Source of the DNA: Chryseobacterium populi
Lineage (GTDB): Bacteria > Bacteroidota > Bacteroidia > Flavobacteriales > Weeksellaceae
Assembly: GCF_000282115.1 (NCBI RefSeq)
Contig: NZ_AKJY01000044.1
Coordinates: 1 to 43,092 of the forward strand
DNA: 43,092 nt
Reading direction: 5' to 3'
Positions 16,649 through 24,459 of the stretch are shown here, piece after piece; positions within the stretch are counted from its first letter, which is position 1; each line of letters opens with the position of its first letter. The notes under the pieces are model-generated. The model searched no databases. It worked only from the letters and a program-made list of their open reading frames with translations, and was not told the DNA's origin. A program made the translations under genes and the position numbers.

Positions 16649-17551
16649 TTATAAATAATCAGCTATTTCTTTTTCTAAATAATAGTTGCAGTCTGCTGAT
16701 ACATTCCCAAATTGACCTATGGGATTGATTTCTAAAAAATAAAATTGATCATCACTTTTCAGAAGGTCAATTGAACCACAATTTAAATCTAAATCACCCA
16801 TAAGTCTATGGATTTTTTTTTCAATACTTTGTGGGAGATTATAACGAATATTTCTGTTAGGTTTTCTCAAATTATATCTTCTTAAATCTATTTTAGTTTT
16901 GTCATCATTTTGTGAAAAAATAGCCATAGACCAAAATTTTCCGTTAAGATAAAAACTTCTGATTTCAAAATCCTTTTCAATTTTTTCCTGGAAAAATGAA
17001 ATAAAGAAATTTTCTTTCTCTTGTTTATCCACTATAGCCGTATACATAATACCATTAGAATTTTTGTTTAAAGATTCCAATAGTACATTTCCCGTAATGG
17101 ATTTTGTAATTGTATTATTTAGAATTAATTCATCAGTATTATCAGCAAGAAAGTGAAAAGGTACATCAAGTCCTACTTTTTGAGCTTGTTCCAATACTAA
17201 AAGTTTATTGACATGGCTATTACTTTGTTTGTTAATATGTTTTTTTGATTCTAAGGTTTTGATTACATAATCTTCAAGCCAATGCTGTGCTTCATTCATA
17301 TGGATGTTTATCGATTTGTTCCCATATTGTAAACGTTTAAATTTTATTCCTCCTCTTCTATACCATACACTCGTAATTTCATCTAAAAAGAATTGATTTC
17401 TATAGCTTTTCACGAAGACATTTTTTTTATCAACCTTAATCTCAAATACTTCATCTTCGTGTACACGGATAAATTTTTTTTTCATAACAAAAAGCCATTT
17501 TATGACTTCTGTCGTAGTTTTATCATTGTTGTTAGAAATTATCAATATCAT
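16649..17551 (-). CDS. gwsG: Grasp-with-spasm system ATP-grasp peptide ligase
   Basis: 300 aa, of the ATP-grasp class that makes omega-ester or omega-amide rings in graspetides, using ATP to activate Asp or Glu side chains. Visible marks are WYRRGGIKF (residues about 64-72, typical of microviridin-type ligases), EKIEKDFEIRSFYLNGKFWS in the ATP-binding core, and NCGSIDLLKSDDQFYFLEIN followed by PIGQFG, which supplies the metal-binding acidic residues and the C-terminal loop. Its ATG overlaps the stop of the upstream lipoprotein gene by 4 nt (ATGA). The substrate should be the 68-aa precursor encoded at the head of this operon. Confidence 0.9.
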   Translation of the reverse strand: MILIISNNNDKTTTEVIKWLFVMKKKFIRVHEDEVFEIKVDKKNVFVKSYRNQFFLDEITSVWYRRGGIKFKRLQYGNKSINIHMNEAQHWLEDYVIKTLESKKHINKQSNSHVNKLLVLEQAQKVGLDVPFHFLADNTDELILNNTITKSITGNVLLESLNKNSNGIMYTAIVDKQEKENFFISFFQEKIEKDFEIRSFYLNGKFWSMAIFSQNDDKTKIDLRRYNLRKPNRNIRYNLPQSIEKKIHRLMGDLDLNCGSIDLLKSDDQFYFLEINPIGQFGNVSADCNYYLEKEIADYL

Positions 17552-18459
17552 TTTTTTAGAGAATTTTTTGTAGCTGATTTTTTATGAAAAACTTCTTTAA
17601 TTACTCCATAGTGCCTTAAACTTGGAAGCCCAATACTTCTTCTGTTGCGATCAAGCTGTGTAGAATCTAATTTAAAACCGATCGATCTGTAAGCTCCATA
17701 CACTATATCTTCTTTATGATTGGTAAAATTTAGATTATGCTTATCAATCATGACGGCATAAAAGTAGGGAGGACACTCCCCGGATTTTATATATTCCAAT
17801 AATTTTGTTTTGAAGTAGGGATAATAGGTTGATTCCGACATATGGTCTATTAAGGACTGCATTGCCAAAAACTCTCCTTCATTCCAAAGTCCTATTTTTT
17901 GGAGGGAAGGGAAACCGTAATGATTAAAAGTCCAGATTAATAGCTCGGCATTCTTTTTTAAAATTAAATGATGTTTAATAGAGTCATCTGCTTTGGCTCC
18001 TCGGTCCTGGATCATTGCAACTGTAAAAGAATCAACTAGTTGCTTGTTTAGGCTTTTCTTCCATTGTACTATTTCTTTTTCCACTGTTACGCTATCAATG
18101 CCATATTTTTTGTAAAGTTTCAGATAATCCTTATATTGCTTGTTATAAGGAGCAATTAGAGGAAGGAGCTTATAAAGGCTTTGTTGTCCTCCGAAATTTT
18201 TATGATATTGATCGGACAAAATTATATAGTTAGCATATTCATTAATGCGTTCTTGGTTTTTGGGTTCATACCTTCTGAATAATCTTCTGTATTTCCTGAT
18301 TGCTTTTTTGGGTTTGTTAGCCATGCGGTAGATACTGTCAATTTTATTCACTTTATTGTAATACGTAATATAATTGACCTCTTTGCTTTTACATGACCAA
18401 ACAACTAAAAGGATCAAAATTGCAGATGAAAAGATGATATGAATGTTTTTTACTTGCAT
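17548..18459 (-). CDS. DUF6624-like lipoprotein, copy 2
   Basis: 303 aa from ATG 18459. The frame is open to 18489, but the later start leaves a 16-nt gap after copy 1 and gives a clean lipoprotein signal (MQVKNIHIIFSSAILILL then VVWSC). After the lipid-attached Cys come TPR-like helices (SIYRMANKPKKAIRKYRRLF). The C-terminal half has the DUF6624 pattern: NHYGFPSLQKIGLWNEG, GECPPYFYAVMIDKHN, VYGAYRSIG and DRNRRSIGLPSLRHYG. It is closely similar to copy 1 along its length, so it arose by tandem duplication. It is probably anchored in the periplasm or on the surface. Its role in the peptide cluster is unknown. Confidence 0.75.
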   Translation of the reverse strand: MQVKNIHIIFSSAILILLVVWSCKSKEVNYITYYNKVNKIDSIYRMANKPKKAIRKYRRLFRRYEPKNQERINEYANYIILSDQYHKNFGGQQSLYKLLPLIAPYNKQYKDYLKLYKKYGIDSVTVEKEIVQWKKSLNKQLVDSFTVAMIQDRGAKADDSIKHHLILKKNAELLIWTFNHYGFPSLQKIGLWNEGEFLAMQSLIDHMSESTYYPYFKTKLLEYIKSGECPPYFYAVMIDKHNLNFTNHKEDIVYGAYRSIGFKLDSTQLDRNRRSIGLPSLRHYGVIKEVFHKKSATKNSLKK

Positions 18460-18475
18460 ATGTGAATCAGTTTTT

Positions 18476-19357
18476 TTAAAAAAAGTCATTTCTTATTTTT
18501 TTATAATGTTTCAGACCGGGTAGTCCAATGCTTTTTCGGTTATGATCGATTTGAACAGTGTCTTTAGAATTGCTGAAACTAAATCCATAAACCGTATTTT
18601 TTTTATAAATATAGTTGTAGTTATCCACCATCATAGCATAACTTACAGGAGGGCATTCTCCGGTTTTTACATATTCTAATAATTTATCCTGTATCAATAA
18701 GCGGTTTTCAGATTCATTCATATGAGTAAGGAAGGTGTGCATCGGTAAGAAAGTGTTGTTATTGCCATACAAACCAATTTTTTGTAAGGAAGGAAATCCA
18801 TAATTTTTGAAGGTCCAAAGCAAAAGCTTGGCATTTTTCTCAATATTTTTTTTTACAGCTACGGTATCTATAGGTTGAGTTCTTCCTTCCTGATCCCTGA
18901 TCATTGCTATTGTAAAAGAATCAATAAGTTGTTTATTGAGCTTTTTTTTCCATTCTGCTATACCTTTTTTTACCATTAAACTGTCAATACCATATTTTTG
19001 ATACAGTTTCAAATAATCCTTGTATGCCTTATTATAAGGAGCAATTAAAGGAAGTAAGGTATAGAGGCTTTTTTGTCCTCCGAATTTTTTTTGGTATTGA
19101 TCAGATAATATGATATAGGTAGAATACTCTTCGATGCGTTCCTGGTTTTTGGGGTCATAGTTTTTGAACAGTTTTCTGTATTCCTTTATGGCTTTTAAAG
19201 GTTTGTTGGAGATTCGATAAATACTATCAATTTTGTTTACTTTGTTATAATAAGTAATGTAATTAGCCTCTTTACTTTTACATGAAGAAATAAAAAGTGA
19301 AAACATAAGGATAGAAATTCCGAACGAAAGAGTGATATTTACGGCTTTTATAGTCAT
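18476..19357 (-). CDS. DUF6624-like lipoprotein, copy 1
   Basis: 293 aa with a lipoprotein signal (FGISILMFSLFISSC, Cys26). The mature part begins KSKEANYITYYNKVNKIDSI, almost identical to copy 2. TPR-like helices follow, then the DUF6624 pattern with NYGFPSLQKIGLYG, GECPPVSYAMMVDNYN, NTVYGFSFSN and DHNRKSIGLPGLKHYKKI. It lies 53 nt after the precursor gene, past a small hairpin that may lower read-through. A lipoprotein in a peptide cluster may serve self-protection or product handling, but this is inference; the DUF6624 assignment is from remembered motifs. Confidence 0.75.
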   Translation of the reverse strand: MTIKAVNITLSFGISILMFSLFISSCKSKEANYITYYNKVNKIDSIYRISNKPLKAIKEYRKLFKNYDPKNQERIEEYSTYIILSDQYQKKFGGQKSLYTLLPLIAPYNKAYKDYLKLYQKYGIDSLMVKKGIAEWKKKLNKQLIDSFTIAMIRDQEGRTQPIDTVAVKKNIEKNAKLLLWTFKNYGFPSLQKIGLYGNNNTFLPMHTFLTHMNESENRLLIQDKLLEYVKTGECPPVSYAMMVDNYNYIYKKNTVYGFSFSNSKDTVQIDHNRKSIGLPGLKHYKKIRNDFF

Positions 19358-19389
19358 ATTTATATTATATTTATATCTTTAAAAGTAAA

Positions 19390-19404
19390 GAGGGCAATGC
19401 CCTC
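19390..19404 (-). terminator. Small hairpin after the precursor gene (possible attenuator)
   Basis: Six-base arms GAGGGC/GCCCTC with a 3-nt loop, 6 nt past the precursor stop on the minus strand, followed by TTTACTTTT. Partial termination here would give more precursor than maturation mRNA. Confidence 0.5.
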
Positions 19405-19410
19405 CTTATC

Positions 19411-19617
19411 TTATCCATTGCAACACCATCCTCTGCTGATCCAGTTTCCATTAGCATCATAATAATCTGTATCATGACTTCCATTCTCATTTACCAAATT
19501 AGATGGTATAGCTTTCCCACCACCATAGATAAGACCGCCATTGATTGATTTTAAATTTTCTCTTTTTAGCTTTTTGTTTTCTGAAGAAAAATTCTTCATT
19601 CCAGTTAATTTTTTCAT
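19411..19617 (-). CDS. Grasp-with-spasm precursor peptide (double-glycine leader)
   Basis: 68 aa from ATG 19617. The leader, residues 1-28, is MKKLTGMKNF, a lysine-rich helix, and LKRENLKSINGG, ending in the Gly-Gly site cut by C39 peptidases or similar. The 40-aa core is rich in Gly and Asn. It has HDTDYYDANGNWIS, with Thr/Ser next to Asp, suited to omega-ester rings, and ends in GWCCNG with two adjacent Cys. The frame is open back to 19728, but the A-rich stretch before 19617 and the standard leader favour the shorter start. It is the first gene of the operon, with a -7 element at 19745-19752 and a 120-nt leader. Confidence 0.8.
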   Translation of the reverse strand: MKKLTGMKNFSSENKKLKRENLKSINGGLIYGGGKAIPSNLVNENGSHDTDYYDANGNWISRGWCCNG

Positions 19618-19744
19618 TTTGTTAATTTTTTTGTATTTAAAAATTTTTTCTGTCATATAATCCCTGACATTGGGTTTTGTTGATTTGATAAGTGTCTGTA
19701 CTGCGCACATACAAAAAATACTTTTCATATCAACGGTGTAAATC

Positions 19745-19752
19745 CAAAACTA
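19745..19752 (-). promoter_or_regulatory. -7 promoter element of the peptide cluster
   Basis: Reads TAGTTTTG on the minus strand (TAnnTTTG). It is the only perfect match between the precursor gene and the divergent XRE gene. Confidence 0.6.
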
Positions 19753-19781
19753 TAAATAAAATTCTAACAGTAGAGAATTAA

Positions 19782-19831
19782 ATTTTGCATTTTTTTGGTA
19801 TTTTTCTTGCAAAATAGGTACATATTTTGCA
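19782..19831. promoter_or_regulatory. Three copies of ATTTTGCA, candidate operator
   Basis: The 8-bp word occurs at 19782-19789 (plus), 19808-19815 (minus) and 19824-19831 (plus), between the peptide-cluster promoter and the XRE start codon. The divergent XRE protein is the natural candidate to bind it. Confidence 0.45.
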
Positions 19832-19854
19832 TATTTGTGTAAAGCCAATTCACA

Positions 19855-20223
19855 ATGATTCAAGAAAAATTAAAAGATCTCAGGAAACAAAAAGGCATAT
19901 CTCAGGAAAAAATGGCAAAAATATTAGGCACGGATACCTCTAACTATTCACGAAAAGAACGTGGAGAGGTTAAAATTTTTGATGATGAATGGGAGAAACT
20001 GGCGAAAACACTGGAAGTTCCGTTAGAAGATATCAAGGGTGATGAAACAAAGTTTTCTTTCCAATATGAAAACTCTACCTTACATGATCAATCCGGAAGT
20101 AATATTCATTATTATAATGTACCGGATTTCTTTTTGGAAATTCAAAAAAAGTACATAGAAAAATTAGAAAAGGAAAATACTAAGCTTTTAGATGAAATTG
20201 CCGCTTTAAAATCTCAGAAATAA
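19855..20223 (+). CDS. XRE-family helix-turn-helix regulator
   Basis: 122 aa. Residues 1-62 are a Cro/cI-type HTH (LRKQKGISQEKMAKILGTDT, SNYSRKERGEV). The C-terminal part ends in a heptad-like coiled coil (IQKKYIEKLEKENTKLLDEI) that would dimerise. It is divergent from the grasp-with-spasm operon with about 100 nt between the promoters, so it probably controls that operon and itself. A near-match -7 element CATATTTG lies at 19830-19837. Its last codons and stop are part of a very long terminator hairpin. Confidence 0.85.
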   Translation: MIQEKLKDLRKQKGISQEKMAKILGTDTSNYSRKERGEVKIFDDEWEKLAKTLEVPLEDIKGDETKFSFQYENSTLHDQSGSNIHYYNVPDFFLEIQKKYIEKLEKENTKLLDEIAALKSQK

Positions 20224-20266
20224 CAAAGTCCTCAGAAATGAGGACTTTGTTATTTCTGAGATTTTA
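20207..20266. terminator. 28-bp perfect hairpin, bidirectional terminator
   Basis: Arms 20207-20234 and 20239-20266 pair without mismatch around a GAAA loop. The left arm includes the last codons and stop of the XRE gene. T runs lie on both sides, so it can serve both the XRE gene and the convergent transketolase gene ending at 20274. Confidence 0.8.
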
Positions 20267-20273
20267 GTTTTAA

Positions 20274-21218
20274 TTATGCTAAAATTCTCTTTACAGCTTC
20301 TTTCACAGCAGCAGCGTCGATTTTATACTTTTTCATCAGTTCTGCCGGTGTTGCAGATTCTCCAAAAGTATCATTTACCGCTACAAATTCTTGTCTTGTC
20401 GGTCTTTTTCTGGCTAACATTCCTGCTACAGACTCACCTAAACCTCCAAGATAGTTGTGCTCTTCAGCAGTAACGATCTTCCCGGTCTTTTCAACTGATT
20501 TTAAGATGATTTCCTCATCTAAAGGCTTAATTGTGTGGATGTTGATTACCTCACAAGAGATTCCTTCTTTTTCAAGCTCATCAGCAGCAACAAGAGATTC
20601 CCAAACCAGGTGGCCTGTTGCAACGATTGTTACATCAGTTCCTTCCTGCAGCATAATTCCTTTTCCGATCTCGAAAGGCATATCTTCAGGAATAAATACA
20701 GGTACAGTAGGTCTTCCGAATCTTAAATATACGGGGCCTTCATAATCTGCAATCGCAAGAGTAGCTGCTTTGGTCTGGTTATAATCACAAGGATTGATGA
20801 CAGTCATTCCCGGAAGCATTTTCATCATCCCGATATCTTCAAGAACCTGGTGGGTTGCCCCATCCTCTCCTAAAGTAAGGCCTGCGTGAGAAGCACAGAT
20901 TTTTACATTTTTCCCGGAATAAGCAATAGACTGACGAATCTGGTCATACACTCTTGATGTAGAAAAGTTGGCGAAAGTTCCTGTAAAAGGAATTTTTCCT
21001 GTAATGCTAAGGCCTGCAGCCAATCCCATCATATTAGCTTCTGCAATTCCTACCTGAAAAAATCTTTCCGGTGCTTTCTCAATGAACTTCTCCATTTTCA
21101 AAGAACCGATAAGGTCTGCACAAAGCGCTACTACATTAGGATTTTTGTCAGCAAGCTCAGCTAATCCTGCTCCGAATCCTGAACGCGTATCCTTTTTTTC
21201 TGTATATGTATATTTCAT
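20274..21218 (-). CDS. Transketolase, C-terminal subunit
   Basis: 314 aa holding the pyrimidine-binding and C-terminal domains of transketolase. [20 protein letters not shown] and [20 protein letters not shown] mark the cofactor-facing strand, and the C-terminal domain runs from about residue 190. With the N-terminal subunit just upstream it forms the split, two-gene transketolase common in Bacteroidota, which moves two-carbon units in the non-oxidative pentose phosphate pathway. A 1-deoxyxylulose-5-phosphate synthase-like role is less likely given the short length of the pair. It lies 50 nt after the upstream subunit. Confidence 0.92.
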   Translation of the reverse strand: MKYTYTEKKDTRSGFGAGLAELADKNPNVVALCADLIGSLKMEKFIEKAPERFFQVGIAEANMMGLAAGLSITGKIPFTGTFANFSTSRVYDQIRQSIAYSGKNVKICASHAGLTLGEDGATHQVLEDIGMMKMLPGMTVINPCDYNQTKAATLAIADYEGPVYLRFGRPTVPVFIPEDMPFEIGKGIMLQEGTDVTIVATGHLVWESLVAADELEKEGISCEVINIHTIKPLDEEIILKSVEKTGKIVTAEEHNYLGGLGESVAGMLARKRPTRQEFVAVNDTFGESATPAELMKKYKIDAAAVKEAVKRILA

Positions 21219-21268
21219 TTTTTACTTATTATTTTTATTGCTAACTACCTTTTATTCATTACTTATGA

Positions 21269-22120
21269 TTAGTAATCAGCTGGAGCTTCTAAATATAATT
21301 GTTTGAAAGCCGTGTCTAATTGCTCATCGTTGGGAGCTTTTCCATGCCATGCGTGAGTACCGGTCATAAAATCTACCCCATAGCCCATTTCTGTATGAAG
21401 AATGATCACAACAGGTTTTCCTTTTCCTGTTTCGGTTTTAGCTTTTTCAAGGATTGCAATCACAGCTTCAAGATCGTTACCGTTTTTCTCTTCCAAAACA
21501 GTCCATCCGAAAGCTTCAAGTTTTGCATGAAGATTTCCCAGGCTCAATACATCATCCGTATCACCATCGATCTGGCGGCCGTTGTAGTCGATTGTTGAAA
21601 TAATATTGTCAACCTTCTTTGCAGCAGCATACATCAAAGCTTCCCATACCTGGCCTTCCTGCAATTCACCATCTCCATGAAGAGTGTAAACAAGAGAGTT
21701 ATCCCCATCTAATTTTTTACCTTCAGCAACACCAAGAGCAACAGACAATCCCTGACCAAGAGAACCTGAAGCAATTCTGATCCCCGGAAGTCCTTCGTGA
21801 GTAGTTGGGTGGCCTTGCAGTCTTGAATCTAATTTTCTGAAAGTTCTCAATTCATCCACCGGGAAAAAATCGAATCTGGCTAAAGTCGAATAATAAACCG
21901 GAGAAATGTGTCCGTTTGAAAGATAGAAATGATCTTCATTTTTACCTTCCATCGTGAAAGGAAGATGATAGTTCATTACTTTTCCGTAAAGGGCTGTGAA
22001 GTATTCAGTACACCCTAAACTTCCTCCGGGGTGACCGGAATTTACAGCATGAACCATTCTTAAAATGTCTCTTCTGATTTGCGTAGTAAGAGATTTTAAC
22101 TCTTCGATACTTTTACTCAT
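21269..22120 (-). CDS. Transketolase, N-terminal subunit
   Basis: 283 aa holding the thiamine pyrophosphate-binding domain. The start has IRRDILRMVHAVNSGHPGGS with the conserved His. The GDG...N metal/diphosphate motif is HGDGELQEGQVWEALMYA followed by NIISTIDYNGRQIDG. The C-terminal segment with THAWHGKAPND is typical. It depends on the neighbouring C-terminal subunit for activity. No perfect -7 element is visible upstream; the terminator hairpin of the preceding gene lies at 22177-22205. Confidence 0.93.
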   Translation of the reverse strand: MSKSIEELKSLTTQIRRDILRMVHAVNSGHPGGSLGCTEYFTALYGKVMNYHLPFTMEGKNEDHFYLSNGHISPVYYSTLARFDFFPVDELRTFRKLDSRLQGHPTTHEGLPGIRIASGSLGQGLSVALGVAEGKKLDGDNSLVYTLHGDGELQEGQVWEALMYAAAKKVDNIISTIDYNGRQIDGDTDDVLSLGNLHAKLEAFGWTVLEEKNGNDLEAVIAILEKAKTETGKGKPVVIILHTEMGYGVDFMTGTHAWHGKAPNDEQLDTAFKQLYLEAPADY

Positions 22121-22176
22121 TATATAAGATTTATTTGCACGCGAATTTACAATTTTTTACTGGCTTACGGAAATGC

Positions 22177-22205
22177 AAAAATCCGGATCTAAAGCCCGGA
22201 TTTTT
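22177..22205 (-). terminator. Terminator of the secreted-protein gene
   Basis: Ten-base arms (22177-22186, 22196-22205) with a 9-nt loop and T-rich flank, just downstream of the gene ending at 22230 and upstream of the transketolase pair. Confidence 0.7.
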
Positions 22206-22229
22206 AATTGTTTAAAATGATATGTTCTT

Positions 22230-22745
22230 TTAGCAGCCTTCATCCAGATATACTGTGATTTCGACAATGATGTTATTTACAAATTTAAATGACAGTGCCG
22301 TTCCTGCGTCATGATCATTGAGCGTAAAATATCCGGCATTTTTTAATTTTTCCCCTTTATCATCGAAGGCAGGGTTTACACTGAAGCTCGGATAATTTTT
22401 ATAGGCAGTGATCAGGTCGTCTCTGGTACTTCCAATCCCAATCCCGCTTTTTGTTTTAAACTTCTTACTTGTCGTTGTGATGTTCATAATAGTTGGAACA
22501 CTGGGTTTGGCTTCATTCACATAGCCTTCATAAAGATCGATGAGTATCAATTCTCCATTGTATTTAACTGAATTTTTGGTCTGGCCGTCGGTCATTTTGA
22601 GTTTTGTTCCTGCCAGTTTCTCCGCTTCAGTTTTTTCCATAAAAATCTTATAGAGGCCGACTCTCAAAGTTGAAACCTCAAAATCCTGAGCTGAAGTCAT
22701 ACTGAATGCGAATACGCATAATAAAAGTTGAATAATTTTTTTCAT
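22230..22745 (-). CDS. Secreted protein of unknown function
   Basis: 171 aa from ATG 22745. The frame is open to 22793, but the later start gives a clean signal peptide (MKKIIQLLLCVFAFSMTSAQ, cut before or after Gln). The mature part has short beta-rich segments, with KSGIGIGSTRDDLITAYKNY in the middle, a pattern seen in proteins with a SmpA/BLIP-like repeat, and ends VEITVYLDEGC with a single terminal Cys. I do not recognise a named family. It should be periplasmic or exported. It is alone between two terminator hairpins. Confidence 0.75.
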   Translation of the reverse strand: MKKIIQLLLCVFAFSMTSAQDFEVSTLRVGLYKIFMEKTEAEKLAGTKLKMTDGQTKNSVKYNGELILIDLYEGYVNEAKPSVPTIMNITTTSKKFKTKSGIGIGSTRDDLITAYKNYPSFSVNPAFDDKGEKLKNAGYFTLNDHDAGTALSFKFVNNIIVEITVYLDEGC

Positions 22746-22798
22746 GGTTAATATTTTTTGAGGGTGTTGGTATAATTTTATCCTTTGTATCAATAGGG

Positions 22799-22814
22799 GC
22801 GGGCTTTAGCCCGC
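22799..22814. repeat. Short GC-rich palindrome
   Basis: GCGGGC-TTTA-GCCCGC, standing out in AT-rich DNA between the secreted-protein gene and the symporter gene. It has no T run on the minus strand, so a REP-like repeat is as likely as a terminator. Confidence 0.5.
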
Positions 22815-22851
22815 TCGCAATAAAATATAAATCAAATGGTTTTAGCTAAAA

Positions 22852-24348
22852 TTATTTTTTCCTGATAAGCCATAATCCAAAGAATGTAAGCAGCCCGTTG
22901 ATGATCAATAGCTCCAGCCCGATCTTGAAATCACCGGAAATAGTTGACTGGTATTTATCGATAAAATAAGAAATAATAGGTGCGGCAATACAAACGTAGG
23001 GTACCAGTCTATCTTCAACTTTATATTTTGTAAAAATCCCGAAAGCAAAAAGCCCTAAAAGTGGTCCGTAAGTGAATCCTGCCATTTTTAAGATCAATCC
23101 GATCATGGAATTATCATTAATGATTTTAAAAATAACAACCATAATCAGGAAAGAAAGAGCCACAACCAAATGGATGTTTTTTCTGAATTTTTCTTTCTTT
23201 TTGGGATCCCATGGTTTTTCCTTCATCCCAAAAATATCAATACATAATGATGAGGTAAGAGCTGTCATAGCACCATCTGCACTCGGAAACAAAGCTGAGA
23301 TCAGAGCGATAATAAATATGATGGAAATGAAAGGAGGCATATGATTTAAAGCGACTTCAGGGAAAATCTTGTCTCCGAAAATATCTTTTCCGTTTAATAA
23401 AAATTCTTTTTTAGCCACTCCGTCATTAATAACTTCTGTAAAATGTGCACCCTGATTTTCTCCAAAAAGATAAAGTAACCCTCCCATATAAAGGAATAAT
23501 GAGATTACACCTAATAAGATGAAACCCAACGTAACCATATTTTTCTGGGAATCTTTAAGCCTTGTCACCGAAAGGCTTTTCTGCATCATCTCCTGGTCGA
23601 TTCCTGTCATGGTAATCGTAATAAATGCTCCTGCAAGGATTTGTTTTATGAAAAATCCGGGAGAATTAAAATCCATTTCAAATATTTTGGTGTAGCCTTT
23701 ATTACTCATTGCCGTTAAGCTTTGGCCAACACTTAAATCTAAATGATTCAGCATATAAACCGTACAGATAATCAATCCTAAAAGCATGCATGATGTCTGC
23801 AAAGTATCAGTCCAGACGATGGTTTTCACTCCACCTTCATAGGTGTATAGGATAATCATGGCAAGGATAATTAAAGTAGTGACGATAAAAGGCACACCCA
23901 GGCTGTCTAATATAGTTACCTGAAGAATATTTACCACCAGATACAGCCTTGCTGTAGCTCCTACCAGTCTTGAAACAATAAAGATCCATGCTCCCGATTT
24001 ATAGGAAAGCTGGCCCATTCTCTGCTGAAGGTAGCCATAAATAGAGGTTAGTTTCAAACGGTAATATAAAGGAAGTAAAACATAGGAAACCACAATATAG
24101 CCGATGAGATACCCTAAAGTAATCTGCAGATAAGCAAAACTGTCTTTCCCCACGGCACCGGGAACACTCACGAAGGTAACACCTGAAAGGGATGTCCCGA
24201 TCATTCCGAAAGCAACCAGCATCCAATTACTCTTACGGTTTCCGATAAAGAAACTTTCATTATCACTCCCTTTTCCTGTTTTATAAGCCACCCAAAGAAG
24301 CAGTGCGAAATAGACGATAATGATAGACAGTAATATAATTGGAGACAT
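22852..24348 (-). CDS. Sodium:solute symporter family transporter
   Basis: 498 aa, with about 13 hydrophobic segments and the SSS family layout. MIGTSLSGVTFVSVPGAVGK is the sodium-site helix region of LeuT-fold symporters, and GGVKTIVWTDTLQTSCML is the family's well-conserved loop and helix. It imports an unknown solute with sodium across the inner membrane; sugars, amino acids, sialic acid and vitamins are all possible for this family. It stands alone with its own -7 element (24370-24377). Confidence 0.92.
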   Translation of the reverse strand: MSPIILLSIIIVYFALLLWVAYKTGKGSDNESFFIGNRKSNWMLVAFGMIGTSLSGVTFVSVPGAVGKDSFAYLQITLGYLIGYIVVSYVLLPLYYRLKLTSIYGYLQQRMGQLSYKSGAWIFIVSRLVGATARLYLVVNILQVTILDSLGVPFIVTTLIILAMIILYTYEGGVKTIVWTDTLQTSCMLLGLIICTVYMLNHLDLSVGQSLTAMSNKGYTKIFEMDFNSPGFFIKQILAGAFITITMTGIDQEMMQKSLSVTRLKDSQKNMVTLGFILLGVISLFLYMGGLLYLFGENQGAHFTEVINDGVAKKEFLLNGKDIFGDKIFPEVALNHMPPFISIIFIIALISALFPSADGAMTALTSSLCIDIFGMKEKPWDPKKKEKFRKNIHLVVALSFLIMVVIFKIINDNSMIGLILKMAGFTYGPLLGLFAFGIFTKYKVEDRLVPYVCIAAPIISYFIDKYQSTISGDFKIGLELLIINGLLTFFGLWLIRKK

Positions 24349-24369
24349 ATTTTTGCAATTAAAATTTTA

Positions 24370-24377
24370 CAAATATA
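24370..24377 (-). promoter_or_regulatory. -7 promoter element of the symporter gene
   Basis: Reads TATATTTG on the minus strand, 21 nt before the ATG at 24348. Confidence 0.7.
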
Positions 24378-24406
24378 GTTTTTTTATGGTCTGGTAAAAA
24401 AAGAAA

Positions 24407-24438
24407 AAACCTTTCAGGATATTTACTCTGAAAGGTTT
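24407..24438 (-). terminator. Terminator of the six-gene redox operon
   Basis: Eleven-base perfect arms (24407-24417, 24428-24438) and, on the minus strand, a long T run. It lies 22 nt past the end of the GNAT gene. Confidence 0.85.
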
Positions 24439-24459
24439 ATAATTGATTTTGTGTATTAC

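Noticed and set aside
19618..19728. Longer precursor peptide from ATG 19728
   Set aside because: The extra 37 residues do not resemble a leader, while the shorter start follows an A-rich stretch and begins a standard double-glycine leader. The promoter is close enough to 19728 that this is not fully excluded.
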